Part shown: positions 1 through 5,033 of the stretch, piece after piece
Layout of the letters: every line of letters begins with the position of its first letter
Numbering within the stretch: position 1 is the first letter of the stretch
NCBI GenBank assembly: GCA_003158705.1
Contig: PMKX01000209.1
Span: 1 to 5,033, forward strand
Reading direction: 5' to 3'
From: Actinomycetota bacterium
GTDB taxonomy: Bacteria > Actinomycetota > Thermoleophilia > UBA2241
DNA length: 5,033 nucleotides
Program-made: the position numbers and the translations under genes
Notes under the pieces: model-generated
Databases searched by the model: none
What the model was told of the DNA's origin: nothing
The model's input: only the letters and a program-made list of their open reading frames with translations

Positions 1-521
1 ACGCCAAGGCCGTGAACTTCGGGATCATGTACGGCATCTCGGCCTTCGGGCTGAGCCAGAACCTCGCCATCGACCGAGAAGAGGCTGCGGCCTATATCCA
101 GCGCTACTTCGAGCGGCTGCCCAAGGTGAAGGCCTTCATCGAAGAGACCATCGAGATAGCGCGCCGCCAGGGCTACGCCACGACCGTGTTCGGGCGGCGC
201 CGACCGATCCCCGAACTGGCCTCGGGCAACTTCCAGGAACGCTCCCTGGGCGAGCGGCTGGCCGTGAACTCGGTGATCCAGGGCAGCGCGGCGGACATCA
301 TCAAGGTGGCTATGATCCGCTGTTACGACCGGCTGGCGAAGGATTTCCCCGCTTCGCGGCTGGTTCTCCAAGTCCACGACGAACTGGTCTTCGAGGTCCC
401 CAAAGCGGACGCATACGCCGTCCGCGAGGCGATGGTGGCCGAGATGGCGGCTGCATATGCAATGGATCCGCCGCTTCGTGTAGATGCTGGAGTGGGGCCG
501 GACTGGCTGGCGGCCAAGTAG
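1..521 (+). CDS. polA: DNA polymerase I, C-terminal part (5' end outside window)
   Basis: Only the last 172 or so codons are present; the reading frame is already open at the left edge (first full codon at position 3), so the GTG at 12 is internal. The protein is the family A polymerase that fills gaps in excision repair and replaces RNA primers. The visible piece covers the end of the polymerase domain. Motif B on the O helix begins at the edge as AKAVNFGIMYG, with the dNTP-binding Lys, the Phe that corresponds to E. coli F762, and the Tyr. Next comes NSVIQGSAADIIK, the conserved helix lining the active site. Motif C is QVHDEL, with the His-Asp pair at 375-380; the Asp binds catalytic metal. 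The C-terminus GPDWLAAK is a normal family ending, so the gene is intact here. Whether it keeps a 5' nuclease or an active 3'-5' exonuclease domain cannot be seen. Confidence 0.97.
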   Translation, partial: AKAVNFGIMYGISAFGLSQNLAIDREEAAAYIQRYFERLPKVKAFIEETIEIARRQGYATTVFGRRRPIPELASGNFQERSLGERLAVNSVIQGSAADIIKVAMIRCYDRLAKDFPASRLVLQVHDELVFEVPKADAYAVREAMVAEMAAAYAMDPPLRVDAGVGPDWLAAK

Positions 522-540
522 GCCTGGACGGCCGGCTTTT
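506..540 (+). terminator. Weak candidate terminator after polA
   Basis: GCTGGC (506-511) can pair with GCCGGC (531-536) with one G-U pair, and a short GGCC/GGCC stem (521-524 with 530-533) is an alternative. A TTTT run follows at 537-540. The stem is imperfect, overlaps the polA stop, and the U-tract is only four long. It sits where a polA terminator would be expected, just before the rpsA promoter, but high-GC sequence often gives such pairings by chance. Confidence 0.25.
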
Positions 541-554
541 GTCGTCTTTGCAGG

Positions 555-582
555 TTGCTTTTCCTTGGCGGCTGCGTATACT
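555..582 (+). promoter_or_regulatory. Probable sigma70-type promoter of rpsA
   Basis: TTGCTT (555-560) and TATACT (577-582) are separated by 16 bp. The -10 hexamer matches TATAAT at five of six positions and stands out in GC-rich DNA; the -35 keeps the TTG core. The predicted transcription start is about 588-590, giving a leader of roughly 64 nt before the rpsA ATG at 653. The site lies between polA and rpsA, where an independent promoter for a highly expressed ribosomal protein gene is expected. Confidence 0.6.
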
Positions 583-592
583 ACCCCGCACG

Positions 593-616
593 TGAGCCAT
601 GATGGGGCATGGTTCA
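593..616 (+). promoter_or_regulatory. 9-bp hairpin in the rpsA leader RNA
   Basis: TGAGCCATG (593-601) pairs with CATGGTTCA (608-616) over nine positions with one G-U, closing a six-base loop (602-607). It would form at the very 5' end of the transcript from the predicted promoter. There is no T-run directly after it, so it is not an intrinsic terminator. It could stabilise the mRNA or take part in autogenous control by S1, a mode of control known for E. coli rpsA; for this leader that role is only inference. It also buries the upstream in-frame ATG at 599. Confidence 0.4.
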
Positions 617-652
617 ATTGTGCATTGTTTTGGAAAGGGAAGCGGAAACTAC

Positions 653-2161
653 ATGTCAGATCAACACACCGACGAAGCGCAAACACTGGACAACGGCCAG
701 GACCTGATGGTCGAGGTAGACGGGGTGATGATCCCCAACTACGACGCGACCATCCTGACTTTCGAAGAGGGGGATATCGTCACCGGCACCGTGGTGCGGG
801 TGGACAAGGACGAAGTCCTCGTTGACATCGGCTACAAGAGCGAAGGCGTCGTGCCGGCCAACGAGCTGTCCATAAGAAAGTCGGTCGATCCCGCTGAAGA
901 AGTGTCGGTGGGCGACATCGTCGACGCGCTGGTGTTGACCAAAGAAGACGCCGACGGCCGTCTGATCCTGTCTCGCAAGCGCGCTCGGTTCGAGCGGGCC
1001 TGGCAGCGTATCGAGAAAGCCGCCGAAGAGGGCACCCCGGTCAGCGGCTCGGTCATCGAAGTGGTCAAGGGCGGCCTCATCCTCGACCTCGGCGTGCGCG
1101 GGTTCCTGCCTGCTTCGCTGGTCGACATCCGCCGTGTGCAAGACCTGCAGGAGTACGTGGGCCAGGAGCTCAACTGCCGCGTCATCGAGATGAACCGCAA
1201 CCGCAACAACGTGGTGCTCTCGCGGCGCGCGGTGCTGGAGGAGGAGCGCAAGGAGGTGCGCCAGCAGATCATCGACGAGCTCACGGTTGGCGACATCGTC
1301 GAGGGCACCATCTCCAACATCGTCGACTTCGGCGCCTTCGTCGACCTCGACGGCATCGACGGCCTCATCCACATCAGCGAGCTGTCGTGGACGCACATCA
1401 ACCATCCGTCCGAGGTGCTGCAGGTCAACCAGAAGGTCAACGTCAAGGTGCTCGACATCGACCGCGACCGGCAGCGCATCTCCCTGGGTCTCAAGCAGAC
1501 GCAGGAAGACCCATGGCAGAAGATCGTCGCCGCGCATCGCGTGGGCGACGTGGTCGAGGGTCGTGTCACCAAGATCGTCGCTTTCGGCGCCTTCGTCGAG
1601 ATCTACGAGGGGATCGAAGGCCTGGTACATATCTCCGAGCTTGCCAACCGTCACGTCGAGCGGCCGGACGAGGTCGTCTCGGTGGGCCAGCACGTCAGCG
1701 TCAAGATCATCGAGATCGACTCCGAGCGTCGCCGGCTGAGCTTGAGCATCAAGCGCGTCGAGGGTGAGGGCGAGGTCAAGCCCGACCGGCCATATGTGCC
1801 GCCGACCCCCGAGCCGGAAGACGCGGCAGCGGCGGAGGCCGAGGCTGAAGAGGCCGTGCCGGAAGAGGCGGAGGCGGCGGAGGATGAGGCCGAAGAGCCC
1901 GAGGCGGTCGACGCGGATGAGAGCGGCGCCGACGAGTCCCTCGAGCCGGAGAGCACGCCGACGCTGGGCCTGAGCGACGACGTCTTCCCGGCGGGCGCAG
2001 AGGCCGACCAAGCTGCGGCCGCAGAAGCGTCGGCCGAAGAGGCACCGCCTGAGGCCGAAGAGACGTCGGCCGAGGCGGAAGAGCCGCCGGCCGACGCGGA
2101 AGAGCCGCCGGCCGACGCGGAAGAGGACGCCACGGGGGACAAGCCGGGCGAGGAAGCCTAG
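653..2161 (+). CDS. rpsA: 30S ribosomal protein S1, four S1 domains and acidic tail
   Basis: This 502-residue protein binds mRNA on the small ribosomal subunit and helps initiation on structured or weak-SD messages. Four S1 (OB-fold) RNA-binding domains are visible at about residues 38-110, 127-192, 211-281 and 296-368. The last two carry the canonical pattern GDIVEGTISNIVDFGAFV...GLIHISEL and its close copy GDVVEGRVTKIVAFGAFV...GLVHISEL. E. coli S1 has six domains; four is usual in Actinomycetota. Residues 369-502 form a low-complexity Ala/Glu/Pro/Asp tail, probably disordered. I chose ATG 653 (MSDQHTDE) over the in-frame ATG at 599 for three reasons: the 599 start would lie about 10 nt from the predicted transcription start, it sits inside a leader hairpin, and its 18 extra residues do not look like S1. 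GAAAGGGAA at 633-641 is the likely, somewhat distant, ribosome binding site. The gene is probably cotranscribed with coaE because no terminator is seen after it. Confidence 0.95.
   Translation: MSDQHTDEAQTLDNGQDLMVEVDGVMIPNYDATILTFEEGDIVTGTVVRVDKDEVLVDIGYKSEGVVPANELSIRKSVDPAEEVSVGDIVDALVLTKEDADGRLILSRKRARFERAWQRIEKAAEEGTPVSGSVIEVVKGGLILDLGVRGFLPASLVDIRRVQDLQEYVGQELNCRVIEMNRNRNNVVLSRRAVLEEERKEVRQQIIDELTVGDIVEGTISNIVDFGAFVDLDGIDGLIHISELSWTHINHPSEVLQVNQKVNVKVLDIDRDRQRISLGLKQTQEDPWQKIVAAHRVGDVVEGRVTKIVAFGAFVEIYEGIEGLVHISELANRHVERPDEVVSVGQHVSVKIIEIDSERRRLSLSIKRVEGEGEVKPDRPYVPPTPEPEDAAAAEAEAEEAVPEEAEAAEDEAEEPEAVDADESGADESLEPESTPTLGLSDDVFPAGAEADQAAAAEASAEEAPPEAEETSAEAEEPPADAEEPPADAEEDATGDKPGEEA
2075..2125 (+). 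repeat. 21-bp in-frame tandem repeat in the rpsA tail
   Basis: Two exact 21-bp units (2075-2095 and 2096-2116) are followed by nine more matching bases (2117-2125), about 2.4 copies. Each unit encodes AEEPPAD, giving the tail sequence AEEPPADAEEPPADAEE. Looser copies of the same codon pattern lie just upstream. Because the unit is a multiple of three, copy-number changes by slippage would keep the frame and only change the tail length. Confidence 0.9.
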
Positions 2162-2182
2162 GGCGAAGGGCCTGGAGGCACG

Positions 2183-2227
2183 GTGTCCCTCAACGGGGCG
2201 CCGAGCGTCGCTCTGCTATGGAGATGA
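2183..2227 (+). CDS. Possible 14-codon leader cistron coupled to coaE
   Basis: GTG at 2183 opens a 14-codon frame (VSLNGAPSVALLWR) ending in TGA at 2225-2227. A perfect GGAGG lies at 2174-2178, four bases before the GTG, the best Shine-Dalgarno core near any start in the rpsA-coaE gap. The stop overlaps the second ATG of coaE in an ATGA junction (2224-2227). coaE has no convincing ribosome binding site of its own, so ribosomes ending here could reinitiate on coaE. The peptide resembles no family I know and is too short to judge by composition. The spacing is shorter than ideal, and chance is a real alternative. Confidence 0.3.
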   Translation: MSLNGAPSVALLWR

Positions 2228-2859
2228 AAGCCCGTCACATCCCGCGCCTCGGCATCACCGGGGGCATCGGCTCGGGCAAGTCGACCGCTTTGGCCTACTT
2301 GCGCGAGCTCGGCGCCGCAGTGATATCCAGCGACGACATCGTGCATTCGCTGCTCCGTCGGTCCGACATGGTCGAGCGCGTGGCGGCACGCTTTGGTGCG
2401 GAGCTCGTCCGCGAGGGCGAGACCGACCGAGCGGCGCTGGCGCGCGTGGTGTTCGCCGACGAGGCGGCCCTCCGCTGGCTGGAGCATCTTCTTCATCCAG
2501 CGGTCAAGGAGGCCATCGCCGATTGGGCGCTTGCGCAGGAACAAGGCCCGCGGCCGCCGGCGCTCCTGGCAGCCGAGGTGCCCCTGCTGTTCGAGACCGG
2601 CATGCAGGATGTCTTCACCTACGTGCTGCTCGTCTCGGCGCCCGACGCGCTGCGTCGGCAGCGTTCGGAAGCCAAGATCACCGACTCCGAATTCAGCCGG
2701 CGGGCACGGTTGCAGATGACGGACGAGGAGAAGGCGCAGCGCAGCGATTTCGTGTTCGACAACACGGGCTCGCGGCGGCACATGAAGGAGTTCGTCGCCG
2801 AGACGTACGCCTACGTCGTCACGGCCGACCCGCCGGCGGAGGCTGACCAGGAGCGATGA
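2218..2859 (+). CDS. coaE: Dephospho-CoA kinase
   Basis: CoaE carries out the last step of coenzyme A synthesis, ATP-dependent phosphorylation of the 3'-hydroxyl of dephospho-CoA in the cytoplasm. At 213 residues it has the normal length and lacks the C-terminal extension found in mycobacterial CoaE. Residues 12-23 are the P-loop GITGGIGSGKST. D39-D40 in SSDDIVHSLL fit the conserved Asp that follows the second strand, with H43 also typical. D70-R71 match the 'DR..L' motif, LEHLLHPAVKEAI (89-100) the 'HP.V' motif of the lid region, and EVPLLFETG (120-128) the substrate-binding strand. FDNTGS near 180-185 is the usual adenine-side ending motif. The start is either ATG 2218 or ATG 2224; neither has a good Shine-Dalgarno of its own, and the second would form an ATGA overlap with a small upstream frame. 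No other in-frame start exists in the gap. The 3' end overlaps the next gene by 4 bp. Confidence 0.95.
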   Translation: MEMKARHIPRLGITGGIGSGKSTALAYLRELGAAVISSDDIVHSLLRRSDMVERVAARFGAELVREGETDRAALARVVFADEAALRWLEHLLHPAVKEAIADWALAQEQGPRPPALLAAEVPLLFETGMQDVFTYVLLVSAPDALRRQRSEAKITDSEFSRRARLQMTDEEKAQRSDFVFDNTGSRRHMKEFVAETYAYVVTADPPAEADQER

Positions 2860-3464
2860 GGCGCGTGGCGCTCGTCGGCCTCGCCCTGGCGGCCGTCGTA
2901 GCCGGCGGTCTGTTCGTGTTGGACCGCCTCATGCCGAGCTGGTACGCGGCGCGGCTCCCCGGCTGGTACGCACGCCGCGTGTATCCGCTGGCCGATGCCG
3001 CCGACATACGGGCGGCGGCCACGAAGTACCGCCTCGACCCGGCTCTCGTGGCGGCGATCATCTACGAAGAGAGCCGCTTCCGCCCGGACACCGTCTCGCA
3101 CAGCGGTGCTGTGGGCCTCATGCAGGTGCTGCCGTCCACCGCCGAGGAGATCGCCCGCAAGACAGGGGGCGAGCGGTTCGTGCTCGGAGACCTCAGCGAC
3201 CCGCGTATCAACATCCTGTACGGGAGCAACTACGTGCGCTACCTGCTGGACCACTTCCACGGCTCGCAGGTGATGGCGGTGGCGGCCTACAACGCTGGGT
3301 TGGCGGCGGTCGAAGGTTGGGCGGCACGCACCCAGCACTCTGGCGTTGCTTTCACCTTGGCCGACGTCGCGTTTGCCGAGACACGCGACTACGTGCGCGA
3401 CGTGCAGCGCCTGCAGCAGATCTACCGTCGAGCCTACGACAGGGAGCTGGGCCGGGCACCCTGA
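2856..3464 (+). CDS. Membrane-anchored lytic transglycosylase (Slt/GH23 type)
   Basis: This 202-residue protein should cleave the MurNAc-GlcNAc bond of peptidoglycan non-hydrolytically, forming 1,6-anhydroMurNAc. Residues 4-22 are a hydrophobic segment after an Arg pair, with no lipobox Cys and no clear signal-peptidase site, so it is probably an N-terminal anchor with the enzyme facing outward. The catalytic domain spans about 50-190. DPALVAAIIYEESRF carries the catalytic Glu (E72). SHSGAVGLMQVLPSTA (81-96) is the signature GLMQ motif, AAYNAG (143-148) the conserved substrate-groove motif, and ETRDYVRDV (175-183) the family 'E.R.Y...V' motif. This is the minimal single-domain form, without the alpha-superhelix of E. 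coli Slt70 and without LysM repeats. Its ATG overlaps the coaE stop as ATGA, implying cotranscription and translational coupling. GGAGG (2838-2842) and AGGAG (2849-2853) lie upstream. A precise gene name is not warranted. Confidence 0.9.
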   Translation: MRRVALVGLALAAVVAGGLFVLDRLMPSWYAARLPGWYARRVYPLADAADIRAAATKYRLDPALVAAIIYEESRFRPDTVSHSGAVGLMQVLPSTAEEIARKTGGERFVLGDLSDPRINILYGSNYVRYLLDHFHGSQVMAVAAYNAGLAAVEGWAARTQHSGVAFTLADVAFAETRDYVRDVQRLQQIYRRAYDRELGRAP

Positions 3465-3471
3465 AGCACTC

Positions 3472-3500
3472 TTGCGAACACGTGTTCGTATTGCTAGAGT
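3472..3500 (+). promoter_or_regulatory. Probable promoter of uvrB
   Basis: TTGCGA (3472-3477) and TAGAGT (3495-3500) are separated by an ideal 17 bp. TGC directly before the -10 (3492-3494) makes an extended -10 element, which would offset the imperfect hexamer. The predicted start is about 3506-3508, giving a leader of roughly 33-35 nt. The promoter gives uvrB an expression route separate from the upstream operon. Confidence 0.6.
3475..3488 (+). promoter_or_regulatory. LexA operator (SOS box) controlling uvrB
   Basis: CGAACACGTGTTCG is a perfect 14-bp palindrome and fits the Gram-positive LexA/DinR (Cheo) box CGAAC-N4-GTTCG exactly. It overlaps the last bases of the predicted -35 element and fills most of the spacer, so a bound LexA dimer would block RNA polymerase. 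uvrB is a known SOS gene in both E. coli and Bacillus, and the box lies 52 bp before the uvrB ATG. DNA damage and RecA-stimulated LexA self-cleavage would therefore induce uvrB. Neither lexA nor recA is in this window. Confidence 0.85.
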
Positions 3501-3540
3501 GCCTGAGAGCGGTTGACGAAGAAAGGGAATCAAGCCTGAG

Positions 3541-5033
3541 ATGACGTCGTTTGCGATCCAGTCCGCCTACTCGCTGACCGGCGACCAGCCGGAGGCTGTC
3601 GCCTCGCTGGTCGCCGGCGTGCAACGCGGCGACCGCTATCAAACGCTGCTCGGCGTCACCGGTTCGGGCAAGACGTTCACTATGGCCAACGTCATCGCGA
3701 CCGTACAGAAGCCGACGCTGCTCATCGCCCACAACAAGACGCTCGCCGCGCAGCTCTGCAACGAGCTGCGCGAGTTCCTGCCCGACAGCGCGGTCGAGTA
3801 CTTCGTGAGCTACTACGACTATTACCAGCCTGAGGCCTACGTAGCGGCGCAGGATCTGTACATCGAGAAGGACTCGTCCATCAACGACGAGATCGACCGG
3901 CTCCGTCATGCCGCCACGTCGGCCCTGTTCCTGCGCCGCGACGTGGTCATCGTCGCCAGCGTGAGCTGCATCTTCGGCCTGGGCTCGCCCGACGAGTACC
4001 TCGAGAGCGTCGTGCTGCTGCAGACCGGCGAGCAGGTCGATCGCGACCAGACCCTGCGCAAGCTGGTCGACATCCACTACGCACGCAACGACTACGAGCT
4101 GGCGCGCGGCAAGTTTCGTGTCCGCGGCGACTCGCTGGAGATATGGCCGGCCAACGAGGACACGGCCCTGCGCGTCACGCTCTGGGGCGACGCAGTCGAG
4201 GCGATCGCCCGTTTCGACCCGGTGGGCGGGGAAGTGCTCGAGAAGCTGCCTCACGCGGCCGTCTACCCGGCTACACACTTCGTCACCAGCGAGCCCGCCA
4301 TCGAACGTGCTTTGGTCGAGATCCAGCGCGAGCTGGACGAGCGCTGCGCCTGGTTTGAGGAGCACGGCAAGGTTCTCGAGGCACATCGTCTTCGCCAGCG
4401 CACGCTCTACGACATGGAGATGATGCGCGAGATGGGCTTCTGCAACGGCATCGAGAACTACTCGCGCATCTTGCTCGGCAAGGAGCCGGGCTCCACGCCC
4501 AATTGTCTGCTCGACTACTTCCCCGACGATTTCCTATGCTTCATGGATGAGTCGCACATGACTGTGCCGCAGCTCGGTGGCATGTACGAGGGAGACCGCA
4601 CGCGCAAGCAGAACTTGGTCGACTTCGGGTTCCGGCTGCCGAGCGCCCTCGACAATCGGCCGCTGCGCTTCGACGAATTTCTCACTCGGGTGCCACAGAT
4701 CATCTTCGTCAGCGCCACCCCGGGGCGGTTCGAGCTGGCCAACAGCGTCAACGTCGCCGAGCAGGTCATCCGGCCCACCGGGCTGGTCGATCCCGCGGTG
4801 GAGGTGCGGCCCACTCGCGGGCAGATCGACGACCTCATGGACGAGATCCGCCGGCGGGCTGAGCGCGACGAGCGCGTCCTGGTCACGACGCTCACGAAGC
4901 GCATGGCTGAGGACCTCACCGACTACCTGGTGGAGAACGGCTTTCGCGTGCGCTACCTGCACTCCGAGATCGACACGTTGGAGCGCATCCAGATCGTCCG
5001 CGACCTGCGGCTGGGCGAGTTCGACGTGCTGGT
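3541..5033 (+). CDS. uvrB: Excinuclease ABC subunit B (3' end outside window)
   Basis: UvrB is the damage-verification helicase of nucleotide excision repair: UvrA loads it, it inserts a beta-hairpin between the strands, and it recruits UvrC for dual incision. About 497 codons are present; full-length members are about 660-700, so the rest of helicase domain 2 and the C-terminal UvrC-binding region lie beyond the edge. The start [20 protein letters not shown] aligns with the family N-terminus (the TGDQP motif binds the adenine). Walker A is GVTGSGKT (38-45, K44). The beta-hairpin region [15 protein letters not shown] (87-101) keeps the aromatic Tyr cluster and runs into [19 protein letters not shown]. 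The Walker B/DEAD-like motif is DESH (336-339), followed by [16 protein letters not shown] and [10 protein letters not shown]. Motif III is SATPG (391-395). GAAAGGGAA (3521-3529) is the likely ribosome binding site. Expression is probably LexA-controlled. Confidence 0.97.
   Translation, partial: MTSFAIQSAYSLTGDQPEAVASLVAGVQRGDRYQTLLGVTGSGKTFTMANVIATVQKPTLLIAHNKTLAAQLCNELREFLPDSAVEYFVSYYDYYQPEAYVAAQDLYIEKDSSINDEIDRLRHAATSALFLRRDVVIVASVSCIFGLGSPDEYLESVVLLQTGEQVDRDQTLRKLVDIHYARNDYELARGKFRVRGDSLEIWPANEDTALRVTLWGDAVEAIARFDPVGGEVLEKLPHAAVYPATHFVTSEPAIERALVEIQRELDERCAWFEEHGKVLEAHRLRQRTLYDMEMMREMGFCNGIENYSRILLGKEPGSTPNCLLDYFPDDFLCFMDESHMTVPQLGGMYEGDRTRKQNLVDFGFRLPSALDNRPLRFDEFLTRVPQIIFVSATPGRFELANSVNVAEQVIRPTGLVDPAVEVRPTRGQIDDLMDEIRRRAERDERVLVTTLTKRMAEDLTDYLVENGFRVRYLHSEIDTLERIQIVRDLRLGEFDVL

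Larger units (their letters stand above)
3466..3502 (+). repeat. 7-bp inverted repeat flanking the uvrB operator
   Basis: GCACTCT (3466-3472) and AGAGTGC (3496-3502) are perfect inverted repeats separated by 23 bp. The pair encloses the LexA palindrome but is not centred on it (centre 3484 against 3481.5). The left arm touches the -35 element and the right arm covers most of the -10. It could be a second operator, or the stem of a read-through hairpin ending the upstream unit. No T-run follows, so an intrinsic terminator is unlikely. Confidence 0.5.

Noticed and set aside
599..652. N-terminal extension of S1 from ATG 599
   Set aside because: The start would be about 10 nt from the predicted transcript start, has no Shine-Dalgarno and lies in a hairpin. 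The added residues do not resemble S1.
656..2011. A 451-codon open frame on the - strand across rpsA
   Set aside because: It mirrors a certain S1 gene. High-GC coding DNA with G/C-rich third positions leaves long antisense frames open. The translation is Asp/Val/Leu/His-rich with no recognisable domain.
2167..2191. Possible terminator between rpsA and coaE
   Set aside because: Only interrupted short stems (GAGG/CCTC with a C-C mismatch) can be drawn and no U-tract follows, so read-through into coaE is more likely.
2751..2766. Inverted repeat CGTGTT/AACACG with a 4-base loop inside coaE
   Set aside because: It lies in the conserved FDNTGS codons of coaE, has no T-run and no promoter context; it is explained by coding.
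3513..3518. TTGACG as a strong -35 element before uvrB
   Set aside because: A -10 at normal spacing would fall at 3535-3542, over the start codon, where no TATAAT-like sequence exists.
3352..4386. A 344-codon open frame on the - strand across the uvrB promoter and 5' end
   Set aside because: It runs through the LexA operator and opposite clear UvrB motifs; its composition is that of an antisense shadow.
1..5033. An undescribed defence, mobile or biosynthetic system
   Set aside because: Every large frame belongs to a well-known housekeeping family, all on one strand with uniform composition. There are no transposases, integrases, att sites, CRISPR repeats, tRNA-like folds or clusters of unknown genes.

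Overview
The window reads as ordinary chromosomal housekeeping DNA from a high-GC bacterium (about 65% G+C by eye). All genes lie on the + strand and use strongly G/C-ending codons throughout. The gene order is the 3' end of polA, then rpsA, coaE, a small membrane-anchored lytic transglycosylase, and the 5' part of uvrB. The polA-rpsA-coaE-uvrB order is the one I know from Actinomycetota (for example Mycobacterium). Two further points fit that phylum: a four-domain ribosomal protein S1 with a disordered acidic tail, and a LexA box of the GAAC-N4-GTTC type used by Gram-positive bacteria. The lytic transglycosylase after coaE is not part of the mycobacterial arrangement. It recalls coaE-slt pairs in clostridia, so a deep-branching or anaerobic actinobacterial lineage (Coriobacteriia- or Thermoleophilia-like) is possible. 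That placement is inference.

Layout. Positions 1-521 encode the C-terminal palm/fingers portion of DNA polymerase I. Positions 522-652 hold a weak terminator candidate, a good sigma70-type promoter (TTGCTT-16 bp-TATACT) and a leader RNA with a 9-bp hairpin. rpsA follows (653-2161) and ends in a 134-residue Ala/Glu/Pro-rich acidic tail that contains a 21-bp tandem repeat. A 56-62 bp gap leads to coaE and carries a possible 14-codon leader cistron whose stop overlaps an ATG of coaE. coaE and the lytic transglycosylase overlap by 4 bp (ATGA) and are surely cotranscribed, probably with rpsA. The 76-bp gap at 3465-3540 holds a compact uvrB promoter with a perfect 14-bp LexA operator between the -35 and -10 elements. 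uvrB runs off the right edge after about 497 codons.

How the genes relate. PolI and UvrB both act in nucleotide excision repair: UvrB marks the damage and directs incision, and PolI refills the gap. S1 serves translation initiation, CoaE finishes coenzyme A synthesis, and the transglycosylase cuts peptidoglycan. The last three look like a growth-linked transcription unit. uvrB is uncoupled from them by its own DNA-damage-controlled promoter.

I see no mobile element, CRISPR array, RNA gene or novel multi-gene system. The most informative sites are regulatory: the LexA operator of uvrB, the rpsA leader hairpin, and the possible leader cistron before coaE.
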